From positions 1-14,324 of the forward strand of contig CAZXLK010000030.1 in the NCBI GenBank assembly GCA_964641775.1: 14,324 nucleotides of DNA, written 5' to 3'. Position 1 is the first letter of the stretch, and the number at the start of each line of letters is the position of its first letter. The notes under the pieces were generated by a model, which was not told the DNA's origin, made no database searches, and saw only the letters and a list, made by a program, of their open reading frames with translations. Below are positions 5,825-13,502 of the stretch, in pieces. A program made the position numbers and the translations under genes. The DNA is from CAIPFQ01 sp964641775 (GTDB lineage: Bacteria > Chlamydiota > Chlamydiia > Chlamydiales > SM23-39).

Positions 5825-6424
5825 ATGTTTTTACGCATACCTATATCGATACTAGCGGTTGGTTGTAGCTTAACATCTTCATTATTCGCTGGCACCGAAC
5901 GAGGAGATCATCTTTTTATTGAGGGAGGAGGTCTTCCCGGTGTTGCAGGCGTAGCAGGCATTCCCGGTATTCCGGGTGTTGCAGGGATTCCAGGCGGGGC
6001 AGCTGCTTTTGAGTATGCCGATTTCTATGCATTGAATCCTCCTGATGCCCAAGTTGTTCCAGCCACTTTTCCGGTAGCATTTCCAAATGCTGGCCCCAAT
6101 AGTGGAGCTGTCATTTCCAATGGAGCTGGTACGCAGTTTACATTGCCTGCTGTCGGTACTTATCAAATCGAATTTCAAGTGAGTGTGACCGAAGGACCAG
6201 CACAACTTCAGTTAAGCCTTAATGGAGTAGCCGACCCAAATACGGTGGTTGCGCGAGCAACCGGGACAGATCAGATAGTAGGGGTATTTTATGAGACTAC
6301 GACAGTTGCCAATACGATTCTTAGCGTAATTAATCCCGCGGGAAATGTCAATCTCACCGTAACTCCTAACGCTGGCGGTGTAGATCCTGTTTCAGCGCAT
6401 CTTCTGATTACTCGCATACGTTAA
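5825..6424 (+). CDS. Secreted collagen-like protein with BclA-type C-terminal domain (paralogue 3), possible lipoprotein
   Basis: This 199-residue paralogue is third in the array. An in-frame ATG lies 18 bases upstream (5807), but the ATG at 5825 has AAGGA at proper spacing. It also puts the signal peptide, ERGDHL and first triplet glycine (G36) in exact register with the other two. Seven Gly-X-Y triplets follow (36-56), the most collagen-like of the set, with four X-Pro triplets of the GIP/GLP type. The BclA-like domain carries VVARATGTDQIVG, changing the usual VVGRATG by one residue. Unlike the others it has a cysteine at residue 14 in an AVGC context that loosely fits a lipobox. The A22 cleavage site is also retained, so membrane anchoring by lipid is possible but unproven. 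It probably forms trimers with its neighbours. Confidence 0.85.
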   Translation: MFLRIPISILAVGCSLTSSLFAGTERGDHLFIEGGGLPGVAGVAGIPGIPGVAGIPGGAAAFEYADFYALNPPDAQVVPATFPVAFPNAGPNSGAVISNGAGTQFTLPAVGTYQIEFQVSVTEGPAQLQLSLNGVADPNTVVARATGTDQIVGVFYETTTVANTILSVINPAGNVNLTVTPNAGGVDPVSAHLLITRIR

Positions 6425-6498
6425 ATAAATATTTGTTGGAAAAAAATATTTAGATTGTGTATCACTTATAAAAAATGTAGCTAACATAGGATCCTTGT

Positions 6499-7560
6499 AT
6501 GACATTTGCTTTCAATAAAATTTGCGTCGCACTCGCAATCATGATGACTACGGCAACCCTTTATGCTGGCAATAAAACTTCACAAAATTACCAACCTTGT
6601 CAATCTTGCCCATCGCCGTGCGGTTATAATACTTGTCCGTCGCCATGCTGTCCTCCTCCTTGCAACCAAGGGCCCTACTGTTGCGGACCTAATTGCCTTC
6701 CACCGCCCTATTGCTACGAGTTTAACGTTTTCGGCGAACTAATATATTGGATAGCTGACTTGGGCGGTCTTGAATCTGCTTTTGGAAATACGACAGTAGT
6801 GACAACAGTTAATCCAGTCACCAGCTTTACAACTACTACCATAACGGAGTCGGATGTTCAGCCTAAGTTCAAATGGAGGCCTGGTTTTCGTGTAGGTGCT
6901 GATTTTGCTTTTGGCTGTTTTGTTCTCGAAGCAGACTGGACGCATTATCGTGGCCGTGCGCATTTTAGTGAAGATAATCAAAGCGGGCACTGGAAGATCA
7001 ATTATGATACATTGGATCTAGTGATAGGTCGCCGCACTTGCACAGCGCCTTGCTTTTACCTCAAACCTTATATCGGTGCGCGTGGTTTAAGGGTACACCA
7101 AATATTAAAATCTGATCTCGACACTGAATTCGTTGCAGGAGCGGTGGGAACTAATACAGTGGTTACCACTAAGAAAGACAGCGAACATATTTGGGGTATT
7201 GGCCCTGAACTCGGCTTAGAAGCTGATTGGTACTTAAAATGTAACTTTAGTCTCTACGCGAATTTCGATGTTGTAGCTTATTACGGAACTATAAACGGCA
7301 AGTATTTGCAAACCGATACCTTTCCAACAACAGCTAGTGTGAGCGATGCGCACAATCATTTTCATTTCAACAAGATCGGCACTGATATTGCGCTAGGTAT
7401 TCGCTACGATAAAGCTTGGCCTGTGTGCAGTGAGGCGCTCCTTACATGTAAGCTAGGCATAGAACAACACCGCATTTATGATTTTAGCAACATCGCATCT
7501 GATGGAACTTTAAGTTTGGACGGTCCCGTTTTTAGGCTCAGCCTCGGCTATCGTTATTAA
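6499..7560 (+). CDS. Cys-rich Lpg1974-family outer membrane pore-forming protein
   Basis: This 353-residue protein has a signal peptide (residues 1-23). A segment of about 40 residues with 11 cysteines and many prolines follows (about 34-75, repeats of C-P-S-P-C and C-C-P-P type). The remainder is a beta-barrel with alternating aromatic strands, about six further cysteines and a C-terminal GYRY, the aromatic ending recognised by the BAM complex. It resembles the Lpg1974 (Legionella_OMP) family of major-porin-like proteins found in amoeba-associated bacteria. In chlamydiae, where peptidoglycan is minimal, cysteine-rich outer membrane proteins are cross-linked by disulphides for rigidity; the Cys-rich plug here fits that. 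AGGATCC precedes the ATG. It follows the collagen-like array by 74 bases and ends at a hairpin terminator, so it is transcribed either with that array or from a weak promoter in the gap. Confidence 0.85.
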   Translation: MTFAFNKICVALAIMMTTATLYAGNKTSQNYQPCQSCPSPCGYNTCPSPCCPPPCNQGPYCCGPNCLPPPYCYEFNVFGELIYWIADLGGLESAFGNTTVVTTVNPVTSFTTTTITESDVQPKFKWRPGFRVGADFAFGCFVLEADWTHYRGRAHFSEDNQSGHWKINYDTLDLVIGRRTCTAPCFYLKPYIGARGLRVHQILKSDLDTEFVAGAVGTNTVVTTKKDSEHIWGIGPELGLEADWYLKCNFSLYANFDVVAYYGTINGKYLQTDTFPTTASVSDAHNHFHFNKIGTDIALGIRYDKAWPVCSEALLTCKLGIEQHRIYDFSNIASDGTLSLDGPVFRLSLGYRY

Positions 7561-7618
7561 AACGACATGAACTTCTCGCTTTGGGAATCCATGTGTTTAG
7601 CTTGTTTGTTCTCTCCGT

Positions 7619-7650
7619 GGCAGCTTCACTTGAGTGATGCTGCCTGTTTT
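7619..7650 (+). terminator. Intrinsic terminator after the porin gene
   Basis: GGCAGC (7619-7624) pairs with GCTGCC (7639-7644). Four more pairs follow past one mismatch, around a TTGA loop, and TGTTTT comes directly after. It lies 59 bases beyond the porin stop codon. Confidence 0.65.
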
Positions 7651-7729
7651 AATGGTGCAATGGCGGTGCTCTGACCATCTCTGTTGAACCGGCCACAACC
7701 CGCTAAAACCCGTTCCATCTATCAAGTTT

Positions 7730-7754
7730 AAAAAAAATCCAGTATGCTACTGGA
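7730..7754 (-). terminator. Intrinsic terminator of the NagZ gene
   Basis: Read on the minus strand, TCCAGTA and TACTGGA form a perfect 7-bp stem with a 3-base loop, followed by eight T residues (7730-7737). It lies 26 bases beyond the nagZ stop codon. Confidence 0.8.
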
Positions 7755-7779
7755 CTTAAGATATTCCCCAAGAATTTTG

Positions 7780-9366
7780 TTACATCGAAAGTTTGTCCAC
7801 AACCGCTTGCAAAGAGACTGCCGTCGGACTAAAAGTTTTGAAAACCAAATTGGCATTTGGGAAAAGATCCCTATCACTCGGATCCCTTGTTACAATTAAA
7901 ATGACCGGCTTTTTCCCGTTCACGAAACTTTGTATGAAAGCCTCTTGGGATTCATTTTTCCAGGCGTTATAGCTGCAAATAACCAGAACATCTGCTGACC
8001 TAGCCTGCTCTTCAATGATCTTCTTTTCTTCCTCCGAGGGATTAAGATCATTAAAAAAGCAAAGAGTAGAGGTTTTCCCAAGAGATGTAATAGAAGTTTG
8101 CCTAATTGCCTTTTCTAAAAGTTGAGGAGCAATGATCGTCACACTCTTATCAGCATAAGATTTTAAATCTCTTCCTTCCACTTTTAATGCGCTCTCGGCA
8201 ATTGTTTTGGCTAATTCTTGATGTCCTTTGTAGTCGATCTCTTTACTGGAAACTTTCTTCAATCTTTTCTTTTTCAGGGCGAGGATACGCTTGGCTGCTT
8301 GATTGATTCTTTTTTCTTGAATGCGACCTGTCTTTACGGCCGTGATAATGGCTTTATGGATGCCTGCAATTTCAGAAACGGTCAACTCAGAGATTTCATT
8401 GGATTCCTGAAGTAGCTTTCCTCCAAAAAGGAGGATATCGCATCCGGCATTGAGGGCCAAAATAGCAGCTTCCTCCTCATCTTTTGTTTGTTTTAAGACC
8501 CCATCCATTGTCAATGAATCGGAAATAATCACCTCTTTAAAACCCAAATCCTTTCGCAAAAATTTTAATGTTTTTTTAGAAAGGGTTGAACAATGCCTAC
8601 GATCCAATGCCTCTACCAAAAGATGGGCTGTCATGATTGCATCTGCATCTTTTGCAAGGGCTAGAAAAGGGGCCAATTCCACAAGCTGCAACTCTTGCAT
8701 CGATTTTCGAATAAGAGGCAAGTCCAAATGGGAATCTACATGAACATCTCCATGGCCCGGGAAATGTTTTAACGTTGCAATGACTCCGGCTCCATTGTAC
8801 CCTCGAAGAGCCTCACGTCCAAAAGCAATTACATCATCCACGCCAGGTCCAAAAGAGCGAATACCAATCACAGGATTTTTTGGATTGCAATTGACATCGA
8901 CAACGGGGGCAAGGTTCATATTGATCCCGACATCTTGAAGCTCTTGTCCAATTGCAAAGGCACCTTTTTTTGCAAATTCCGGATTTTTTGACATGGCAAG
9001 AGCAAGGTTTCCGGGAAAAGTGGTAAAGCCATTGCCTTTTAGCCTCTCGACAATTCCCCCTTCTTGATCCGTAGCAATTAATAAAGGAATTTGAGATCGG
9101 TTTGCTTTGGTTAATGCTTGCAAACCACTACTTAAGTTTCTCACTTGCTCAGGAGAACTTAGCCCATTTGTCCAATCGTAATAAATAATTCCACCAACTT
9201 TAACATCTTGTATGAGCATCTTAGCATCTTCATTTGCAATCTCACCTCGAAAACAAGGCATCAGCAATTGCCCAACCTTTTCTTCAAGAGTCAATTCTTT
9301 TACAGAAAAAGCGCTTAGAGAAATTAAAGCTGAACAGGAAATCAGAGCTATCTTAAGCAAGTTCAT
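7780..9366 (-). CDS. nagZ: Exported two-domain glycoside hydrolase family 3 beta-N-acetylhexosaminidase (NagZ type)
   Basis: This 528-residue protein removes terminal N-acetylglucosamine from peptidoglycan fragments (EC 3.2.1.52). The catalytic GH3 TIM barrel shows the NagZ hallmark KHFPGHGD (from K200) with D211-S-H213, the His-Asp general acid pair. The nucleophile is D283 in IISDSLTMDG. ATDQEGG (near 98-104) lines the active site. About 150 further residues form a GH3 C-terminal domain, as in the exported two-domain Bacillus type rather than the short cytoplasmic E. coli NagZ. A signal peptide is visible from the ATG at 9366 (MNLLKIALISCSALISLSA). It contains LISC, which fits a lipobox but sits unusually close to the start. 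The frame extends to a TTG at 9408, which would lengthen the leader. It is the only gene between two terminators. In an organism with little peptidoglycan it may serve septal turnover or scavenging (inference). Confidence 0.9.
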   Translation of the reverse strand: MNLLKIALISCSALISLSAFSVKELTLEEKVGQLLMPCFRGEIANEDAKMLIQDVKVGGIIYYDWTNGLSSPEQVRNLSSGLQALTKANRSQIPLLIATDQEGGIVERLKGNGFTTFPGNLALAMSKNPEFAKKGAFAIGQELQDVGINMNLAPVVDVNCNPKNPVIGIRSFGPGVDDVIAFGREALRGYNGAGVIATLKHFPGHGDVHVDSHLDLPLIRKSMQELQLVELAPFLALAKDADAIMTAHLLVEALDRRHCSTLSKKTLKFLRKDLGFKEVIISDSLTMDGVLKQTKDEEEAAILALNAGCDILLFGGKLLQESNEISELTVSEIAGIHKAIITAVKTGRIQEKRINQAAKRILALKKKRLKKVSSKEIDYKGHQELAKTIAESALKVEGRDLKSYADKSVTIIAPQLLEKAIRQTSITSLGKTSTLCFFNDLNPSEEEKKIIEEQARSADVLVICSYNAWKNESQEAFIQSFVNGKKPVILIVTRDPSDRDLFPNANLVFKTFSPTAVSLQAVVDKLSM

Positions 9367-9420
9367 AGTTAGGAGGAAAACTATAGCTCTTACTGCCAAA
9401 AAGATCAATTCTCATATCGC

Positions 9421-9457
9421 GAATTTAAAATTCTTGAACCGAGAATTTAAAGTTCTT
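9421..9457. repeat. Two direct palindromic 15-mers upstream of nagZ
   Basis: The 15-mer GAATTTAAAATTCTT (9421-9435) recurs at 9443-9457 with one base changed. The two are offset by 22 bp (about two helical turns), and each has a GAATTT/AAATTC-like dyad. The pair lies between nagZ and the doxX terminator and could be an operator for nagZ. Confidence 0.5.
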
Positions 9458-9471
9458 AATTTTGCGATCAG

Positions 9472-9506
9472 AAAACAAAAATCCCTCCTTTTTGAAGGAG
9501 GGATTT
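9472..9506 (-). terminator. Intrinsic terminator of the DoxX-like gene
   Basis: A perfect 12-bp stem (9479-9490 with 9495-9506) closes on a 4-base loop and, on the minus strand, leads into a T-rich tail. It lies 23 bases beyond the stop of the DoxX-like gene and insulates nagZ from it. Confidence 0.8.
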
Positions 9507-9529
9507 GTATATCAGAAAGTAGGCCTAAC

Positions 9530-9910
9530 TTACTTATTGTATTTTTGGCTGAGCATGCCTAAAGCAATTGCGCTAAGGCCAAGCCCAATGTCTCTGAGTG
9601 CTATGTCCCAAAAATGTCCAAGAAGAACCAAATTAATGACAATGAGACCAAGCCATCCGGCTGCAATAAAGGCGCATATTCGAGGAACAATGATCATTCC
9701 GATTCCCACTGCAATTTCCACAATGCCTACAAAAATCATAAACTGCGAGTCATGGTAGTGAACCATTTTCGAAATAAACGGAGAAAGATATTGACTCCAA
9801 TCAGTTAATAAATGAAAAAATTTATCTAGCCCTGCAACAATCGGTAAGACAATAAACCCAACTTGCAAAAATTGATATGCTAAATGCCCGTAATCCTGGT
9901 TTTTGGTCAT
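9530..9910 (-). CDS. DoxX/MauE-like four-helix membrane protein
   Basis: This 126-residue protein is almost wholly hydrophobic, with four predicted membrane segments (about 12-30, 57-76, 80-98 and 104-121). The first carries the family-like motif GLDKFFH, a variant of the AGxxKF pattern of DoxX proteins. DoxX-like proteins sit in the inner membrane and are linked to quinone or thiol redox chemistry in some bacteria. No specific partner is visible here, so the function stays open. AGGGG lies at good distance before the ATG. It is a single gene with its own terminator. Confidence 0.75.
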   Translation of the reverse strand: MTKNQDYGHLAYQFLQVGFIVLPIVAGLDKFFHLLTDWSQYLSPFISKMVHYHDSQFMIFVGIVEIAVGIGMIIVPRICAFIAAGWLGLIVINLVLLGHFWDIALRDIGLGLSAIALGMLSQKYNK

Positions 9911-9988
9911 AGGTTCCCCTCTTTTCTTTCCTTCTAATGTTTTTAGGATTTATTGAAAATACTTTTTGTTTCTGGCATCTTGAGATTG

Positions 9989-10157
9989 ATGAGACCGTTG
10001 CAAACTCCATTCGGGCCCAAATCCGCGCTTTCTTTGCCGGATTTGGATTTTTTGCAAATCGTCTATACTTACTCGCATATGGTCGATTTGCAAAAAACCA
10101 AACCGGCTTTGAAATCATCGAATTTGTGCAACAAAGCGAGTTATACAACGGTCTCAT
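9989..10157. mobile_element. 169-bp imperfect palindromic element (MITE-like)
   Basis: The two arms (9989-10061 and 10084-10157) are inverted copies around a 22-base centre. The termini ATGAGACCGTTG and CAACGGTCTCAT are perfectly complementary over 12 bp. The inner stem (10036-10061 with 10084-10107) matches over 24 pairs with two single-base bulges. The middle of the arms is diverged but still alignable. Open frames run through it on both strands (for example 9937-10170 on the plus strand), but none has a ribosome binding site, and they reflect the palindrome. It encodes no transposase and I see no clean target duplication, so it is either a non-autonomous element moved in trans or a large folding repeat. 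The right end stops two bases before the next start codon. Confidence 0.7.
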
Positions 10158-10159
10158 AG

Positions 10160-11014
10160 ATGATAAATAAGCTTTTTTATTTTTTGATTCCAATCTGCAT
10201 CTTGGGAGATGAGAAGCCCCAACTGATCGGGAATTTATCTCTTCCGGCATTAACTCAAATCGCTCCATTGGTAAGCTTTGGCCAGCATGTCATTGGAAAG
10301 GGGATACTTCCTGAGCTAACCGGCTTTTATTTGCGCGTTCACGATGGTTATATGGATACAATCCTGCCGAGTCTCATCTATGGAGTTCGAGATGATTTGG
10401 CGCTGACTGTTGCCTTTCCTTTTACTCCCAAAAGTAAAGCAGATGGATCCCATTCTTCCGGAATGGAAGATATTTTTTTCCAAATGGAATATGCGTTTTT
10501 TCAAGGATCGTATTCCGATCACACGCTGCAATCTACACTTGTTGCAAGCGTCTCATTTCCCACAGGATCAAGCGAAAAAAATCCACCAACGGGAAATGGA
10601 TGGTTTAGTTATTTTCTAGGGACGACTTTTACTTATATGGCTTATAACTGGTATGCCTTTCTATCACCCGGGGTTCAAATCCCAACAATGCATGATGGAA
10701 ACAAAGTTGGAAATTCCTATTTGTATCAATTTGGTTTTGCAAGATATATCGATCAGCTGAGTCCTCCCGGCTGGATTTTTGATTTGATGTTTGAATTCGA
10801 TGGAACCTATACCCAAAAAAGCAAAATGGGAGGATCGGCCAATCCCGATTCCGGAGGCAATGTCATTTTTTTTACGCCCAGCATTTGGATGTCGTCGGAG
10901 AGCATCATCCTCCAAATTGGTGCCGGCGTTCCGATTTATCAGAATTTAAATGGCCATCAACCAAGAATCTTGTACTTAATCGGATATAATTTTGGGGTTG
11001 GATTCCAATTTTAA
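10160..11014 (+). CDS. Outer membrane beta-barrel transporter-like protein
   Basis: This 284-residue protein has a short signal peptide (MINKLFYFLIPICILG). The alternating-strand barrel resembles the MetA-type/transporter family (PF13557), with the blocks VAFPF, GMEDIFFQMEYAFF, SVSFPTGS and the C-terminal GVGFQF, a BAM-recognised aromatic ending. It probably forms a pore in the outer membrane; the substrate is unknown. No Shine-Dalgarno is seen because the bases immediately upstream belong to the palindromic element, so its original 5' region may have been displaced or the element may now supply it. It converges with metQ, and the two stop codons share the palindrome TTAA (11011-11014). Confidence 0.75.
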   Translation: MINKLFYFLIPICILGDEKPQLIGNLSLPALTQIAPLVSFGQHVIGKGILPELTGFYLRVHDGYMDTILPSLIYGVRDDLALTVAFPFTPKSKADGSHSSGMEDIFFQMEYAFFQGSYSDHTLQSTLVASVSFPTGSSEKNPPTGNGWFSYFLGTTFTYMAYNWYAFLSPGVQIPTMHDGNKVGNSYLYQFGFARYIDQLSPPGWIFDLMFEFDGTYTQKSKMGGSANPDSGGNVIFFTPSIWMSSESIILQIGAGVPIYQNLNGHQPRILYLIGYNFGVGFQF

Positions 11015-11778
11015 AAGGCAGGCAAAACTGCGCCTTTATAAGTGTCGAGGATAAATTTTCGCATCTCTTCTGAAGTCAAAGATTCTTTAAGATGAATGAG
11101 ATCAGGGCGGTTTTCATCGCCAATGCGAATGGCCAGGATATTGGCGTAGGGGGAGTCTTTGCTCTCGAGGGCCAAGGCATCTTTTTCAGGAGTAAGGCCG
11201 GCTTGCAGGGCGTAGTTGGTGTTGATTAAAGCTGCATCGACATCATCTAAGGTACGGGGAAGCATGGCGGCATCGACTTCAATGAATTTCAAGTGTTTGG
11301 GATTTTTTTGGATATTCAAGGGAGTTGCCGTAAAATCATTTGGGTTTTGCAGCTCGATAATCCCTTGGGCATTCAAGAGGATTAAGGCCCTTCCTTCATT
11401 GGTGGGATCGTTAGGAATAGCAATTTGGGCCCCATCTTTTAAATCGTTTAAGGATCTGATTTTTTTGGAATAAATCCCCATTGGCTCGATTTCAATTTTT
11501 CCAAAGTTTTCAATTTTGTAATGAAATTCTTTCACTTGGCTCTCTAAAAAGGGGAGGTGCTGGAAAAAATTCACATCGATTTCAGAATCTGCCAAAGCGC
11601 GGTTGGGGGTATTATAGTCACCTACGACGATGATCTGTAAATCGATCCCTTTTTCATGTAAAGCCGGCTTTACATGTTCTAAGATCTCTGCATGAGGAAT
11701 AGGAGTTGCCGCTATCTTTAACCCCCCTTTTTTCGAGCAGGCGCAAAGCAAAAGTGTAAGGGCAAGAAGAACCTTCAT
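11011..11778 (-). CDS. metQ: Methionine ABC transporter substrate-binding lipoprotein
   Basis: This 255-residue protein of the MetQ/NlpA family captures D/L-methionine outside the inner membrane for the MetNI importer. The signal peptide MKVLLALTLLLCAC carries a lipobox (LCA before C14), so C14 is the lipidated residue. Family blocks include IAATPIPHAEIL, the DVNFFQHLPFLE motif (MetQ: NYFQHxPYL), IAIPNDPTNEGRAL and the INTNYA strand. The frame is open 20 codons further upstream, but the ATG at 11778 gives the proper lipoprotein signal and overlaps the metI stop by four bases (ATGA), implying translational coupling. Last gene of metN-metI-metQ. No specific regulator site was found. Length is close to the roughly 270 residues of E. 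coli MetQ. Confidence 0.92.
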   Translation of the reverse strand: MKVLLALTLLLCACSKKGGLKIAATPIPHAEILEHVKPALHEKGIDLQIIVVGDYNTPNRALADSEIDVNFFQHLPFLESQVKEFHYKIENFGKIEIEPMGIYSKKIRSLNDLKDGAQIAIPNDPTNEGRALILLNAQGIIELQNPNDFTATPLNIQKNPKHLKFIEVDAAMLPRTLDDVDAALINTNYALQAGLTPEKDALALESKDSPYANILAIRIGDENRPDLIHLKESLTSEEMRKFILDTYKGAVLPAF

Positions 11779-12449
11779 AGCTTGCCCCGCTTTTTTTGGA
11801 TCCGATAAATCCAGATATTTCCGACCCATTGGATGCATTGCACCAGGATGATAAGAAGGATCACAGTTGCAATCATAATCGTTGTATTGAACCGATTGTA
11901 GCCATATTGAATGGCAACTTGTCCAAGCCCACCTCCTCCGATAAGACCTGCCATAGCGCTATATCCAATTAGGGTGATCAAGGTTAAAGTGATGCTTGCA
12001 ATCAAAGAGGGGAGAGCTTCCGGCAAAAGAACTTTAAAAATGACTTGCCGTACATTGGATCCCATTATGATTGCAGCTTCGATGAGATGCCGCTCGATTT
12101 CATTGAGATTCGTCTCGATGAGTCTTGCAAGAAAAGGGGCTGCTGCAATCGTTAACGGGACGATAGACGCCGTAGTTCCAAGGCTTGTTCCCACAATGGC
12201 TCGCGTTACGGGAATTAGCGCTACCATCAAAATGGCAAAAGGGAACGATCTTCCAATATTGACGATCGTTTCTAAAATTTTATAAACTGAGAAGTTTTCT
12301 TTCAGCCGCCCTTTTGCAGTAAGTGCAAGGACAATTCCCATTGGCAATCCCAAAAGGAGCGCGAAAAACCCCGAAACAAAAACCATGTAGACGGTATTTC
12401 CAAGTTCATGGGGCAAAAGCTTCAATGCCAGATCAACATCAGGATGCAT
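11775..12449 (-). CDS. metI: Methionine ABC transporter permease
   Basis: This 224-residue inner membrane protein of the MetI family has about five membrane segments. The conserved EAA loop (EAAIIMGSNVRQVIFKVLLPEALP) contacts the MetN ATPase. Family length is about 217. The ATG at 12449 lies inside the end of metN with an 11-base overlap, and a strong GGAGGAGG sits in the metN tail at suitable distance. It forms the translocation path of the MetNIQ importer and is translationally coupled on both sides. Confidence 0.92.
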   Translation of the reverse strand: MHPDVDLALKLLPHELGNTVYMVFVSGFFALLLGLPMGIVLALTAKGRLKENFSVYKILETIVNIGRSFPFAILMVALIPVTRAIVGTSLGTTASIVPLTIAAAPFLARLIETNLNEIERHLIEAAIIMGSNVRQVIFKVLLPEALPSLIASITLTLITLIGYSAMAGLIGGGGLGQVAIQYGYNRFNTTIMIATVILLIILVQCIQWVGNIWIYRIQKKRGKL

Positions 12450-13434
12450 TTGTGACCTCCTCCCAATGAACCGAATGTTCAGTTAAAAAATGCAAACTCT
12501 TCTCAATTCCCTCTTCCGGTCCACTCAGCTCGATCACTAAGGTCCCAATCAATGCATCTTGCACGTTGTCGATCCATCCCAGCAAAATATTTGCCTCGAC
12601 ATGAAATTTTTGGGTGAGCTGAGAGATGACCGGCTCTGCAGCCGATTTGCCTTTGAACCTAAGCCGCAAAAGCTTCAGGTTTGGACTCGGAGGCCGGATA
12701 AGATCCCGGGGGATTTCATGGATGCTGCTTTGGATGAAATGCTTGGTGGTTGGGTGCTCGGGCTCAGAGAAAATTTGAGCAATCGGCCCCTCTTCAACAA
12801 TCTTTCCCTCCTCAATCACTGCCACCTTATTGCAAACTGCTTTAATGACATCCATATCGTGAGTAATTAAAACAATGGTGACTCCCAAATTTTGATTGAG
12901 TTTTTTCAAAAGCTGCAAGATTTCTTGAGTTGTTTTTGGATCAAGAGAAGAGGTCGCCTCATCGCAAAAAAGAATTTCGGGGTGGTTGGCAATGGCTCTA
13001 GCAATTCCGACCCGCTGCTTTTCTCCGCCGCTTAAGTTGGAAGGATAGGTGTCGATTTTAGAAGAGAGGCCGACAAACTGAAGAAGCTCTTCAACCCGCT
13101 CTTTCGTATAGGCATTTGCAATCTCCAAAGGATAGGCGACATTTCCTCCAACTGTGCGACTGCTCAATAGATTGAAATGCTGGAAAATCATTCCCGTTTT
13201 CAGGTGAAAACCTCTTTTGGCTTGTCCCTGCAATGTGGCGATATCGGTCCCATGAAAAAGGATCTTTCCCGAATCAGGGGCAATTAGCCCTGAAAGAGAG
13301 CGGATCAGGGTCGATTTTCCGGCGCCGCTAAGACCAATGATGCCGTAAATATCTCCCTTCGCAATTCTCAATGAGACATTGATAAGAGCATTGATCCGAT
13401 TGTAGAATTTGGTGACGTAAACCGCTTCAATCAT
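12439..13434 (-). CDS. metN: Methionine ABC transporter ATP-binding protein
   Basis: This 331-residue ATPase powers methionine import. Visible motifs are Walker A GLSGAGKST (34-42), the Q-loop FQHFNLL (Q85), the signature LSGGEKQ (134-140), Walker B ILFCDE (154-159) and the switch His H192 in LITHD. The C-terminal 75 residues form an ACT-like NIL domain, which in MetN binds methionine and shuts the transporter off when the cell is replete. It is the first gene of the operon. The start is slightly weak because AAGG abuts the ATG. The 69-base gap to the divergent gene is too short for a SAM riboswitch, so any methionine control must be protein-based or the NIL feedback itself. Confidence 0.93.
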   Translation of the reverse strand: MIEAVYVTKFYNRINALINVSLRIAKGDIYGIIGLSGAGKSTLIRSLSGLIAPDSGKILFHGTDIATLQGQAKRGFHLKTGMIFQHFNLLSSRTVGGNVAYPLEIANAYTKERVEELLQFVGLSSKIDTYPSNLSGGEKQRVGIARAIANHPEILFCDEATSSLDPKTTQEILQLLKKLNQNLGVTIVLITHDMDVIKAVCNKVAVIEEGKIVEEGPIAQIFSEPEHPTTKHFIQSSIHEIPRDLIRPPSPNLKLLRLRFKGKSAAEPVISQLTQKFHVEANILLGWIDNVQDALIGTLVIELSGPEEGIEKSLHFLTEHSVHWEEVTNAS

Positions 13435-13450
13435 CCTTCAATGATAGCTC

Positions 13451-13480
13451 TTTACATAAATGAAAGCTAGACCATAGACT
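13451..13480 (+). promoter_or_regulatory. Possible promoter of the speE-like gene
   Basis: TTTACA (13451-13456) and TAGACT (13475-13480) are 18 bp apart; both are partial consensus matches. It lies in the 69-base divergent gap. No equally good promoter for metN could be assigned. Confidence 0.35.
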
Positions 13481-13502
13481 TTATCTTTTTTTATGAGGTT
13501 TT

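Noticed and set aside
6425..6455. AAATATTT repeats after the third collagen-like gene as a terminator
   Set aside because: The pairing is A/T only and no T-tract follows, so it is unlikely to stop transcription before the porin gene.
9937..10170. Open frame of 77 codons over the palindromic element
   Set aside because: Frames are open on both strands because the DNA is palindromic; there is no Shine-Dalgarno and no independent protein support.
11012..11036. Terminator between the converging barrel gene and metQ
   Set aside because: The AAAGGC/GCCTTT pairing is short and interrupted and lies inside the metQ coding end; evidence is too weak to call.
13435..13502. SAM riboswitch upstream of metN
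   Set aside because: The gap is only 68 bases and shared with a divergent gene; no multi-stem aptamer can be drawn.
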